The notes under the pieces were generated by a model, which was not told the DNA's origin, did no database searches, and saw only the letters and a program-made list of their open reading frames with translations. DNA of 64,000 nucleotides from Megalopta genalis (lineage: Eukaryota; Arthropoda; Insecta; Hymenoptera; Halictidae), in the NCBI RefSeq assembly GCF_051020955.1, contig NW_027476271.1, positions 1 through 64,000 on the forward strand, in the 5' to 3' direction. Positions 1 to 12,900 of this stretch are shown here, piece after piece (the stretch's first letter is position 1; every line of letters begins with the position of its first letter). Made by a program: the position numbers and the translations under genes.

Positions 1-3000
1 AGATAACTCGCTAGTTTCGCATGCTGTGGAAGCTTATTCATGTATATCACAAGTATTTGAAGCTAAACCATTTGTTTCGCAAGGATTCGAAGATCAGCCT
101 TCTACTTCGCATTGATTTCAAGCTAAATCATATGTTTCGCATCGATTTGAAGCTAACTCGCTAGTTTTGCATGCTGTTGAAGCTTATTCATGTATATCAC
201 AAGTACTTGAAGCTAAAACATTTGATTTACATGGATTTGAAACTAAGCCTTCTACTTCGCATTGAGTTAAGCTAAATCATGTGTTACGCTTGGATTTTAA
301 GCTAACTCGTTTGTATCACATGCAGTTGAAGTCAAATCATGTACATCACAAGTATTTGAAGCTAAACCATTTCATTCCCATGGATTTGAAGCTAAGCCTT
401 CTACTTCGCATTAATTTGGAGCTAAATCATGTGTTTCGCATGGATTTGAAGCTAACTCGTTTGTTTCGCATGCGGTTGAAGCTAAATCATGTATATCACA
501 GGTGTTTGAAGCTAAACCATTTGTTTCGCAAGGATTCGAAGATCAGCCTTCTACTTCGCATTGATAAGAAGCAAAATCATGTGTTTCGCATGGATTTGAA
601 GCTAACTCGTTCGTTTTGCTTGCATTTGAAGCTAAATCATGCACATCACAAGTATTTGAAGCTGAACCACTTGTTTCACATGGATTTGAAGATAAGCCTT
701 CTACTTCGCTTTGATTTGAAGCTAAATCATGTGTTTCGCTTGGATTTTAAGCTATCTCGTTTGTTTCGCATGCAGTTGAAGATAAATCATGTATATCACA
801 GGTATTTCAAGCTAAACCATTTGATTCGCATGGATTTGAAGATAAGCCTACTACTTCGCATTGATTTGAAGCTAAATCATGTGTTTCGCATGGATTTGAA
901 GCTAACTCGTTCGTTTTGCTTGCATTTGAAGCTAAATCATGCACATCACAAGTATTTGAAGCTGAACCACTTGTTTCGCATGGATTTGAAGATAAGGCTT
1001 CTACTTCGCATTGATTTTAATCTAAATCATCTGTTTCGCATGGATTTAAAGCTATCTCGTTTGTTTCGCTTGCATTTGATGCTAAATCATGCACATCACA
1101 AGTATTTGAAGCTGAACCACATGTTTCGCATGGATTTGAAGATAAGCCTTCTACTTCGCATTGATTTGAAGCTAAATCATGTGTTTCGCATGGATTTGAA
1201 ACTAACAAGTTTGTTTCGTAATGCAGTTGAAGCTAAATCATGTATATCACAATTATTTGAAGCTAAACCATTTGATTCGCATGGATTTCAAAATAAGCCT
1301 TCTACTTCGCATTGATTTTAATCTAAATCATCTGTTTCGGATGGATTTAAAGCTATCTCGTTTGTTTCGTATGCAGTTGAAGATAAATCATGTATATCAC
1401 AGGTATTTGAAGATAAACCATTTGTTTCGCATGGATTCGAAGATAACCCTTCTACTTCGAATTGCTTTGAAGCTAAATCATGTGTTTCGCATGGATTTGA
1501 AGCTAACTCGTTCGTTTTGCTTGCATTTGAAGCTAAATCATGCACATCACAAGTATTTGAAGCTGAACCACTTGTTTCGCATGGATTTGAAGATAAGCCT
1601 TCTACTTCGCATTGATTTGAAGCTAAATCATGTGTTTCGCATGGATTTGAAGCTAACTCGTTCGTTTCGCTTGCATTGAAGCTAAATCATGCACATCACA
1701 AGTATTTGAAGCTGAACCACTTGTTTCGCATGGATTTGAATATAAGTCTTTTACTTCGCGTTGATTTGAAGCTAAATCATGTGTTTCGCTTGGTTTTGAA
1801 ACTAACTAGTTTGTTTCGCAATGCAGTTGAAGCTATATCATGTACATCACAATTATTTGAAGCAAAACCATTTGATTCGCATGGATTTCAAAATAAGCCT
1901 TCTACTTCGCATTGATTTGAAGCTAAATCATGTGTTTCGCATGGATTTGAAGCTAACTCGTTAGTTTTGCATGCTGTTGAAGCTAAATCATGTATATCAC
2001 AAGTATTTGAAGCTAAACCATTTGTTTCGCAAGGATTCGAAGATCAGCTTTCTACTTCGCATTGATAAGAAGCTAAATCATGTGTTTCGCATGGATTTGA
2101 AGCTAACTCGTTCGTTTCGCTTGCATTTGAAGCTAAATCATGCACATCACAAGTATTTGAAGCTGAACCACTTGTTCCGCATGGATTTGAAGATAAGCCT
2201 TCTACTTCGCATTGATTTGAACCTAAATCACGTGTTTCGCTTGGATTTGAAACTAACTAGTTTGTTTCGCAATGCTGTTGAAGCTAAATCATGTATATCA
2301 CAATTATTTGAAGCTAAACCATTTGATTCACATGGATTTGAAGCTAAGCCTTCTACTTCGCATTGATTTGAAGCTAAATAATGTGTTTCGCTCGGATTTT
2401 AAGCTAACTCGTTTATTTCACATGCAGTTGAAGTTAAATCATGTATATCACAAGTATTTGAAGCTAAACGATTTGTTTCGCATGGATTTGAACATAAACC
2501 ATCTACTTCGCATTGATTTAATGCTAAATCAGGTGTTTCGCATAGAATTGAAGCTAACTCGCTAGTTATGCATGCTGTTGAAGCATATTCATGTATATCA
2601 CAAGTATTTGAAGCTAAACCATTTGTTTCGCATGGATTCGAAGATAACCCTTCTACTTCGCATTGATTTGAAGCTAAATCATGTGTATCCCATGGATTTG
2701 AAGCTATCTCGTTTTTTTTCGCATGCAGTTGAAGCTAGATCATGTATATCGCAGGTATTTGAAGCTAAACCATTTGTTTCGCATGGAATCGAAGATCAGC
2801 CTACTACTTCGCATTGATTTGAAGCTAAATAATGTGTTTCGCTTGGATTTTAAGCTAACTCGTTTATTTCACATGCAGTTGAAGTTAAATCATGTATATC
2901 ACAAGTATTTGAAGGTGAACGATTTGTTTCGCACGGATTTGAAGCTAAGCCTTCTACGTCGCATTGTTTTGAAGCTAAATCATTCGTTTCGCATGGATTC

Positions 3001-3450
3001 GAAGATCAGCCTTCTACTAGGCATTGATTGGAAGCTAAATCATGTGTTTCGCTAGGATTTGAAGCGAACTCGTTTGTTTCGCCTGCATTTGAAGCTGAAA
3101 CATGTATATCCCAAGTATTTGAAGCTAAACCATTTGTTTCGCATGGATTCGAAGATCTGCCTTCTACTTCGCATTGATTTGAAGCTAAATCATGTGTATC
3201 GTATGGAGTTGAAGCTAACTCGTTTGTTTCGCATGCATTTGAAGCTAAATCATGCACATCACAAGTATTTAAAGCTGAACCACTTGTTTCGCATGGATTC
3301 GAAGATCTCCTTTCTACTTCGCGTTGATTTGAATCTAAACCATTTGTTTCGCATGGATTCGAAGAACTGCCTTCTACTTGGCATTGATTTGAAGTTAAAT
3401 CATATGTTTCGCATGGATTTGAAGCTAATCGTTTGTTTCGCATGCAGTTG
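1..3450 (+). repeat. Subfamily I block, left part
   Basis: Regular A-E units with subfamily I markers: C subunits reading ATCATGCACATCACAAG, preceded by B subunits with TTCGTTTCGCTTGC or TTCGTTTTGCTTGC. A variant B subunit carrying an extra base (CGTAATGCAG or CGCAATGCAG) is seen near 1,220, 1,820 and 2,270. Other one-base changes are a deletion near 265-272, a deletion near 1,675 and an insertion in a T-run near 2,715. The frame is therefore broken about every few hundred bases. No gene or other feature was seen. Confidence 0.9.
281..1315 (+). other. Repeat-derived open frame (344 codons), not considered a gene
   Basis: Opens at a GTG just after a one-base deletion and stays in the LKLNHVFRMD frame to about 1,200. 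There the extra base in CGTAATGCAG moves it into the frame reading FEAKPFDSHG, where it stops at the TGA of an E subunit. The entry and exit are set by indels in individual repeat units rather than by gene structure. No domain is recognisable. Confidence 0.1.
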
Positions 3451-6400
3451 AAGCTAAATCATGTATATCATAAGTATTTGAAGCTAAAGAACTTTATTCG
3501 CATGGATTTCAAACTAAGCCTTCTACTTCGCATTGATTTGAAGGTAAATCATGTCTTTTGCATGGATTTAAAGCTAACTCGTTTATTTCACCTGCATTTG
3601 AAGCTATATCAGTGATATTCGCATGTATTTGAAGCTAAATCATTCGTTTCGCTGGATTGAAGATCAGCCTTCTACTTCGCATTGATTTGAAACTAAATCA
3701 TGTGTTTCGCTTGGTTTTGAAGATAACTCGTTTGTTTCGCATGCAGTTGAACCTAAATCATGTTCATCACAAGTATTTGAAGCTGAACCATCTGTTTCGC
3801 ATGCAGTTGTAGCTACATCATAAATATCACATGTATTTGAAGCTACAACTTTTGATTCGCACGGATTTGAAGCTAAGCCTTCTACTTCGCATTCATTTGA
3901 TGCTAAATCATGTGATTCGCATGGATGTGAAGCTAAATCATGTATACCAGAAGTATTTGAATCTGAACCATTTGATTCGCGTGAATAGTACGCTAAACCA
4001 TGTCTTTCGAATGAATTTGAAGGTATATCATGTGTTTTGAATGGATTTGAAGCTAACTCGTTTGTTTCGCATGCATTTGAAGCTAAATCATGTATATCAC
4101 ATATAATTGAAGCTAAACCATTTGTTTCGCATGGATTCGAAGATAAGCCTTCTTCTTCGCATTGATTTGAATCTAAATCATGTGTTTCGCATGGATTTGA
4201 AGCTAACTCGTTTGTTTCGCATGCAATTGAAGCTAAATCAAGTATGCCACAAGTATTTGAAGCTAAACCATTTGTTTCGCATGGTTTCGAAAATCAGCCT
4301 TCTACTTCGCATTCATTTGAAGCTAAATCATGTGTTTCGCATGGATTTGATGCTGACTCGTTTGTTTCGCCTGCATTTGAAGCTGTATCATGTATATCAC
4401 ATATAATTGAAGCTAAACCATTTGTTTCGCATGGATTCGAAGATCTGCCTTCTACTTCGCATTGATTTGAAGCTAAATCATGAGTTTCGCTTAGATTTGA
4501 AGCTAAATCATGTGTTTTGAATGGATTTGAAATTAACTCGTTTGCTTCCCAAGCAGTTGAAGCTAAATCATGTATATCATAAGTATTTGAAGATAAAGAT
4601 CTTTATTCGCATGGATTTCAAACTATCTTTCTACTTCGCATTGATTTGAAGGTAAATAATGTCTTTTGCATGGATTTAAAGCTAACTCGTTTGTTTCGCC
4701 AGCATTTGAAGCTATATCAGTGATATTCGCAAGTATTTGAAGCTAAATGATTCGTTTCGCTGGATTTGAAGCTAAGCCTTCTACTTCGCATTGATTTGAT
4801 TCTAAATCACGTGTTTCGCTTGGATTTGAAGCTAACTCGTTGGTTTTGCATGAAGTTGAATCTAAATCACGTATATCACAAGTATTTGAAGCTGAACCAT
4901 TTGTTTCACATACATTTGAAGCTAAGCCTTCTACTTCACATTGATTGGAAGTTAAATCATGGGTTTCGCATGGATTTGAAGCTAACTCGTTTGTGTCGCT
5001 TGCATTTGAAGCTATATCACTTATATTCGCAAGTATTTGAAGCTAAACCATTCGTTTCGCTTGGATTCGAAGATCGGCCTTCTACTTCGCATTCATTTGA
5101 TGCTAAATCATGTGTTTTGCATGGATTTGAAGTTAACTCGTTTGCTTCCCAAGCAGTTGAAGCTAAATCATGTATATCAGAAGTATTTGAATCTAAAGAA
5201 CTTGATACGCATGGATTTCAAACTAAGCCTTCTACTTCGCATTGATTTGAAGGTAAATCATGTCTTTTGCATGGATTTGAAGCTAACTCGTTTGTTTCGC
5301 ATACTGTTGAAGGTAAATCATGTATAACACAAGCATTTGGGCCTGAGCCATTTGTTTCGCATGGATTCGAAGATCAGCCTCCTAATTCGCGTTTATTTGA
5401 AGCTAAATCATGTGTTTCGCATGGTTTTGAAGCTAAGTCGTTTGTTTCGCATGCAGTTGAAGCTAAATCATGTATATCATAAGTATTTGAAGATAAAGAA
5501 CTTTATTCGCATGGATTTCAAACTATCTTTCTACTTCGCATTGATTTGAAGGTAAATAATGTCTTTTGCATGGATTTAAAGCTAACTCGTTTGTTTCGCC
5601 AGCATTTGAAGCTATATCAGTGATATTTGCAAGTATTTGAAGCTAAATGATTCGTTTCGCTGGATTTGAAGCTAAGCCTTCTACTTCGCATTGATTTGAT
5701 TCTAAATCATGTGTTTCGCTTGGATTTGAAGCTAACTCGTTGGTTTTGCATGAAGTTGAATCTAAATCATGTATATCACAAGTATTTGAAGCTGAACCAT
5801 TTGTTTCACATACATTTGAAGCTAAGCCGTCTACTTCACATTGATTGGAAGTTAAATCATGGGTTTCGCATGGATTTGAAGCTAACTCGTTTGTGTCGCT
5901 TGCATTTGAAGCTATATCACTTATATTCGCAAGTATCTGAAGCTAAACCATTCGTTTCGCATGGATTCGAAGATCAGCCTTCTACTTCGCATTCATTTGA
6001 AGCTAATCATGTGTTTCGCACGGATGTGAAGCTAAATCATGTATATCAGAAGTATTTGAATCTGAACCATTTGATTCGCGTGAATGGTACACTAAACCAT
6101 GTCTTTCGAATGAATTTGAAGCTAAATCATGTGTTTTGAATGAATTTGAAGCTAACTCGTTTGTTTCGCATGCATTTGAAGCTAAATCATGTATATCACA
6201 TATATTTGAAGCTAAACCATTTGTTTCGCATGGATTCGAAGATAAGCCTTCTTCTTCGCATTGATTTGAATCTAAATCATGTGTTTCGCTTGGATTTGAA
6301 GCTAACTCGTTTGTTTCTCTTGCTGTTGAATGTAAATCATGTACATCACAAGTGTTTGAAGCTAAATCATTCGTTTCGCTGGATTTGAAGGTAAGCCTTC

Positions 6401-6600
6401 TACTTCGCATTGATTTGAATCTAAATCATGTGTTTCGCTTGCATTTGAAGCTTACTCGTTTTTTTCGCATGCACTTGAAGCTAAATCATGTATATCATAA
6501 GTATTTGAAGCTGAACCTTTTGTTTGGCATGAATATTAAGCTAAACCATGTGTTTCGCATGGATTTGAAGCTAAGCCTTCTACTTCCAGTTGATTCAAAG
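3451..6600 (+). repeat. Subfamily II block, first section
   Basis: The array shifts to subfamily II. Markers are a 31-bp C variant (CTATATCAGTGATATTCGC or TATATCACTTATATTCGC), often followed by a 29-bp D variant with TTTCGCTGG, and a pair of subunits with GAATAGTACGCTAAACC and TTTCGAATGAATTTG, first near 3,985-4,040. The following A variant has GTTTTGAATGG, which puts TGA in the otherwise open plus-strand frame. Contains the 900-bp-spaced repeat described separately. No gene was seen. Confidence 0.88.
4556..6000 (+). repeat. Two ~545-bp near-identical segments spaced 900 bp apart
   Basis: The stretch 4,556-5,100 matches 5,456-6,000 at an offset of exactly 900 bp, six 150-bp units. Shared rare features are AACTATCTTTCTACTTCGC, AAGGTAAATAATGTC and TGGTTTTGCATGAAGTTG. 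The copies differ at a handful of bases (for example GATCTT versus GAACTT near 4,600 and 5,500). Sequence between and beyond the two copies differs more. This fits in-register unequal exchange. Confidence 0.85.
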
Positions 6601-9600
6601 CTAACCATATGTTTCTCATGTATTTGAAGCTAAGTCTTCTACTTCGCATTGATTTGAATCTAAATCATGTGTTTCGCTTGTATCTAAAGCTAACTCGTTT
6701 GTTTCGCACGCAGTTGAAACTAAATCATGTATATCACAAGTATTTGAGGCTAAACCATTTGTTTCGCATGGGTTCGAAGATCAGACTTCTGCTTCGCACT
6801 GATTTGAAGCTAAATCATGTGTTTCGCATGGATTGGAAGCAAACTCATTTGCTCCGCCTGCATTTGAAGCTATACCACTTATAACGCAATTATCTGAAGA
6901 TTACTGATTTGTTTCTCATTAACTTGAAGCTAAGCCTTCTACTTCGCATTTATTTGAAGCTAAAACATGTGTTTCGCATGGATTCGAAGCTAACTCGTTT
7001 GTTTCGCATGCAGTTGAAGCGAAATCATGTATATCACAAGTGTTTGAAGCTAACCCGTTTAATTCGCACGGATTTGAAGCTAAGCCTTCTATTTCGCATT
7101 TATTTGAGGCAGAATCATGTGTTTCGTTTGTATTTGAAGCTAACTCGTTCGTTTCGCCTGCATTTGAAGCTAAATCATGTATATCACAATTATTTGAAGC
7201 TAAACCATTTGTTTCACATGGATTCGAAGATCAGACTTCTGCTTCGCATTGATTTGAAGCTAAATCATGTGTTTCGCATGGATTTGAAGCTTACTCGTTC
7301 GTTTCGCCTGCATTTGAAGCAAAATCATGTATATCACAAGTGTTTGAAGCTAACCCGTTTGATTCGCACGGATTTGAAGCTAAGCCTTCTATTTCGCATT
7401 GACTTGAGGCAGAATCATGTGTTTCGTTTGTATTTGAAGCTAACACGTTCGTTTCGCCTGCATTTGATGCTAAATCATGTATATCACAATTATTTGAAGC
7501 TAAACCATTTGTTTCACATGGATTCGAAGATCAGACTTCTGCTTCGCATTGATTTGAAGCTAAATCATGTGTTTCGCATGGATTTGAAGCTTACTCGTTC
7601 GTTTCGCCTGCATTTGAAGCAAAATCATGTATATCACAAGTATTTGGTGCTAAACCAATTGATTCGCATGCAGTTGAAGCTAAATCATGTTCATCACAAG
7701 TATTTGAAGCTGAACCAACTGTTTCGCATGTAGTTGAAGCTAAATAATAAATATCACAAGTATTTGAAGCTACAACTATTGATTCGCACGGATTTGATGC
7801 TAAGCCTTCTACTTCGCATTGATTTGAGGCTAAATCATGTGTTTCGCTTGGATTTGAATATAACTCGTTTGTTTGGCATGCTGTTGAAGCTAAATCATGT
7901 ATATTACAAGTATTTGAAGCTTAACAATCTGTTTCGTGTGGATTCGGATATCAGCCTTCTACTTCGCATTGATTTGAAGCTAAATCATATGTTTCGCTTG
8001 GATTTGAAGCTAACTCGTTGGTTTCGCATGCAGTTGAAGCTAAATCATGTATATAACAAGTATTTGAAGCTAAACCATTTGTTTCGCATGGATTTGAAGC
8101 TAAGACTTCAACTTCGCGTTCACTTGATGCTAAATCATGTTTTTCGCTTGGATTTGAAGCTAACTCGTTTGTTTCGCATGCTGTTGAAGCTAAATCATGT
8201 ATATCATAAGTATTTGAAGCTGAACCTTTTGTTTGGCAAGAATATTAAGCTAAACCAAGTGTTTCGAATGAATTTGAAGCTAAATCATGTGTTTTGAACG
8301 GATTTGAAGTTAACTTGTTTGCTTCCCAAGCAGTTGAAGCTAAATCATGTATAACATAAGTATTTGAAGCTAAAGAACTAGATTCGCATGGATTTCAAAC
8401 TAAGCCTTCTACTTCGCATTGATTTGAAGGTAAATCATGTCTTTTGCATGGATTTGAAGCTAACTCGTTCGTGTCGCCTGCATTTGAAGCTATATCACTT
8501 ATATTCGCAAGTATTTGAAGCTAAACCATTCGTTTCGCATGGATTTGAAGCTAAGGCTTCTACTTCGCATTGAGTTGAATGCAAATCATGTGTTTCGCTT
8601 GGATTTGAAGCTAAGCCTTCTACTTCCAATTGATTTGAAGCTAACCATATGTTTCTCATGTATTTGAAGCTAAGCCTTCTACTTCGCATTGATTTGAAGC
8701 TAAATCATGTGTTTCGCATGGATTGGAAGCAAACTCATTTGCTCCGCCAGTATTTGAAGCTATACCACTTATAACGCAATTATCTGAAGATTACTGATTT
8801 GTTTCTCATTAACTTGAAGCTAAGCCTTCTACTTCGCAGTTATTTGAAGCTAAAACATGTGTTTCGCATGGATTCGAAGCTAACTCGTTCGTTTCGCCTG
8901 CATTTGAAACTAAATCATGTATATCACAAGTATTTTAAGCTAAACCATTTGTTTCGCATGGATTCGGAGATCAGACTTCTGCTTCGCATTGATTTGAAGC
9001 TAAATCATGTGTTTCGCATGGATTTGAAGCTTACTCGTTTGTTTTGCATGCAGTTGAAGCTAAATCATGTATATCACAAGGGTTTGAAGCTAAGCCGTTT
9101 GATTCGCATTGATTCGCAGATCAGCCTTCTACTTCGCATTCATTTGAATATAAATCCTGTGTTTCGCATGGACTTGAACCCAACTCGTTTGTCTCGCATG
9201 CAGTTGAATCTAAATCATTTATATCACAAGTATTTGAAGCCAAATCACTCGTTTCGCATGGATTTGAAGCAAAGCCTTCTACTTCGCATTGAGTTGAATC
9301 CAAATCATGTGTTTCGCTTGGATTTGAAGCTAAGCCTTCTACTTCCAATTGATTTAAAGCTAACCATATGTTTCTCATGTATTTGAAGCTAAGTCTTCTA
9401 CTTCGCATGGATTTGAAGCTTACTCGTTCGTTTCGCCTGCATTTGAAGCAAAATCATGTATATCACATGTATTTGGTGCTAAACCAATTGATTCGCATGC
9501 AGTTGAAGCTGAATCATGTTCATCACAAGTATTTGAAGCTGAACCAACTGTTTCGCATGTAGTTGAAGCTAAATAATAAATATCACAAGTATTTGAAGCT

Positions 9601-9950
9601 ACAACGTTTGATTCGCACGGACTTGAAGCTAAGCCTTTTACTTCGCATTGATTTGAAGCTAAATCATGAATATCACAAGTATTTGAAGCTACAACTTTTG
9701 ATTCGCACGGATTTGTAGCTAAGGCTTCTACTTCGCATTGATTTGAGGCTATATCATGTGTTTCGCTTGCATTTGAAGCTAACTCGTTTTTTCGCATGCA
9801 GATGAAGCTAAATCATGTTCATCACAAGTATTTGAAGCTGTACCATCTGTTTCGCATGCAGTTGAAGCTAAATCATAAATATCACAAGTATTTGAAGCTA
9901 CAACTATTGATTCGCACGGATTTGATGCTAAGCCTTCTACTTCGCATTGA
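6601..9950 (+). repeat. Subfamily II block, section with CTCATTAACTTG and CATAAATATCAC variants
   Basis: This section has its own variants: ATTACTGATTTGTTTCTC at about 6,900 and again at about 8,790 (offset 1,890 bp), and C subunits with ATCATAAATATCACAAG or AATAATAAATATCAC near 7,740, 9,570, 9,660 and 9,870. A subunit pair with TTGGTGCTAAACCAATTG occurs near 7,645 and 9,475. Several E subunits read GTTTCTCATGTATTTG. All lie in the usual 30-bp register. No gene was seen. Confidence 0.85.
7021..7620 (+). repeat. 300-bp tandem duplication
   Basis: 7,021-7,320 and 7,321-7,620 are adjacent copies of two 150-bp units, differing at only a few bases (such as AATTCGCACGG versus GATTCGCACGG, and TTTATTTGAGG versus TGACTTGAGG). 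Shared rare features include TAACCCGTTT, GGCAGAATCATG, TCGTTTGTATTTG and ATCAGACTTCTGC. Flanking units do not share this combination, so the boundaries are clear. Confidence 0.9.
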
Positions 9951-12900
9951 TTTGATTCTAAATCATGTGTTTCGCTTGGATTTGAAGCTAACTCGTTGGT
10001 TTTGCATGAAGTTGAATCTAAATCATGTATATCACAAGTATTTGAAGCTGAACCATTTGTTTCACATACATTTGAAGCTAAGCCTTCTACTTCGCATTGA
10101 TTTGAAGGTAAATCATGTCTTTTGGATGGATTTAAAGCTAACTCGTTCGTTTCGCCTGCATTTGAAGCTATATCACATATATTCGCAAGTATTTGAAGCT
10201 AAATCATTCGTTTCGCTGGATTTGAAACTAAGCCTTCTACTTCGCATTGATTTGATGCTAAGTCATGTGTTTCGCATGGATTTAAAGCTAACTCGTTTGT
10301 TTCACCTGCATTTGAAGCTATTTCAGTGATATTCGCAAGTATTTGAAGCTATATGAGTCGTTTCGCTGGATTTGAAGCTAAGCCTTCTACTTCGCATTGA
10401 TTTGATTCTAAATCATGTGTTTCGCTTGGATTTGAAGCTAACTCGTTGGTTTTGCATGAAGTTGAATCTAAATCAAGTATGCCACTAGTATTTGAAGCTA
10501 AACCATTTGTTTCGCATGGATTCGAAGATCAGCCTTCTACTTCGCATTCAATTGAAGCTAAATCATGTGTTTCGCATCGATTTGAAGCTGACTCGTTTGT
10601 TTCGCCTGCATTTGAAGCTGTATCATGTATATCACAAGTATTTGAATCTGAACCATTTGATTCCCATGAATAGTACGCTAAACCAAGTCTTTCGAATGAA
10701 TTTGAAGCTAAATCATGTGTTTTGAATGGATTTGAAGCTAACTCGTTTGTTTCGCATGCATTTGAAGCTAAATCATGTATATCACATATAATTGAAGCTA
10801 AACCATTCGTTTCGCATGGATTTGACGCTAAGCCTTCTGCTTCGCATTGATTTGATACTAAATCATGTGTTTCGCATGGATTTGAAGATAACTCGTTTGT
10901 TTCGCATGCATTTGAAGCTAAATCATGTATATCACATATAATTGAAGCTAAACCATTTGTTTTGCATGGATTCGAAGATAAGCCTTCTACTTCGCATTGA
11001 TTTGATGCAAAGTCATGTGTTTCGCATGGATTTGAAGCCAACTCGTTTGTTTCGCTTGCTGTTGAAGCTAAATCAAGTATGTCACAAGTATTTGAGCCTG
11101 AGCCATTTGTTTCGCATGGATTCCAAGATCAGCCTCCTAATTCGCATTGATTTGAAGCTAAATCATGTGTTTCACATGGATTTGAAGCTTACTCGTTTGA
11201 TTTGCATGCAGTTGAAGCTAAATCATGTATATCACAAGGGTTTGAAGCTAAGCCGTTTGATTCGCATGGATTCGCAGATCAGCCTTCTACTTCGCATTCA
11301 TTTGAATATAAATCCTGTGTTTCGCATGGACTCGAACCCAACTTGTTTGTCTCGCATGCAGTTGAAACTAAATCAAGTATGTCACAAGTATTTGAAGCTA
11401 AACCATTTGATTCGCATGGATTCGAAGATCAGCCTTCTACTTCGCATTCATTCGAAGCTAAATCATGTGTTTCGCATGGATTTGAAGCTGACTCGTTTGT
11501 TTCGCCTGCATTTGAAGCTATATCATGTATATCACAAGTATTTGAATCTGAACCATTTGATTCCCATGAATAGTACGCTAAACCATGTCTTTCGAATGAA
11601 TTTGAAGCCTTAATCATGAGTTTTGAATGGATTTGAAGCTAACTCGTTTGTTTCGCCTGCATTTGAAGCTATATCACTTATATTCGCAAGTACTTGAAGC
11701 TAAATCATTCGTTTCGCTGGATTTGAAACTAAGCCTTCTACTTCGCGTTGATTTGATGCTAAGTCATGTGTTTCGCATGGATTTGAAGCTAACTCGTTTG
11801 TTCCGCTTGCTGTTGAATCTAAATCAAGTATGTCACTAGTATTTGAAGCTAAACCATTTGTTTCGCATGGATTCGAAGATCAGCCTTCTACTTCGCATTC
11901 ATTTGAAGCTAAATCATGTGTTTCGCATCGATTTGAAGCTGACTCGTTTGTTTCGCCTGCATTTGAAGCTGTATCATGTATATCACAAGTATTTGAATCT
12001 GAACCATTTGATTCCCATGAATAGTACGCTAAACCAAGTCTTTCGAATGAATTTGAAGCTAAATCATGTGTTTTGAATGGATTTGAAGCTAACTCGTTTG
12101 TTTCGCATGCATTTGAAGCTAAATCATGTATATCACATATAATTGAAGCTAAACCATTCGTTTCGCATGGAATTGACGCTAAGCCTTCTGCTTCGCATTG
12201 ATTTGATACTAAATCATGTGTTTCGCATGGATTTGAAGATAACTCGTTTGTTTCGCATGCATTTGAAGCTAAATCATGTATATCACATATAATTGAAGCT
12301 AAACCATTTGTTTTGCATGGATTCGAAGATAAGCCTTCTACTTCGCATTGATTTGATGCAAAGTCATGTGTTTCGCATGGATTTGAAGCCAACTCGTTTG
12401 TTTCGCTTGCTGTTGAAGCTAAATCAAGTATGTCACAAGTATTTGAGCCTGAGCCATTTGTTTCGCATGGATTCCAAGATCAGCCTCCTAATTCGCATTG
12501 ATTTGATTCTAAATCATGTGTTTCGCTTGGATTTGAAGCTAACTCGTTGGTTTTGCATGAAGTTGAATCTAAATCATGTTTATCACAAGTATTTGAAGCT
12601 AAATGATTCGTTTCGCTGGATTTGAAGCTAAGCCTTCTACTTCGCATTGATTTGAAGGTAAATCATGTCTTTTGCATGGATTTAAAGCTAACTCGTTCGT
12701 TTCGCCTGCATTTGAAGCTATATCACTTATATTCGCAAGAATTTGAAGCTAAATCATTCGTTTCGCTGGATTTGAAACTAAGCCTTCTACTACGCATTGA
12801 TTTGATGCAAAGTCATGTGTTTCGCATGGATTTGAAGCGAACTCGTTTGTTTCGCTTGCTGTTGAAGCTAAATCAAGTATGTCACAAGTATTTGAAGCTA

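Noticed and set aside
508..570. CENP-B box-like string at D/E junctions (TTCGCATGGATTCGAAG)
   Set aside because: The known box pattern NTTCGNNNNANNCGGGN needs four bases between TTCG and A and CGGG at the end. Here the spacing is one base too long and the end is CGAA, so it does not match.
508..570. Heat-shock element from TTC/GAA triplets around TTCGAA
   Set aside because: TTC and GAA are directly joined and neighbouring triplets are not at the alternating 5-bp spacing required.
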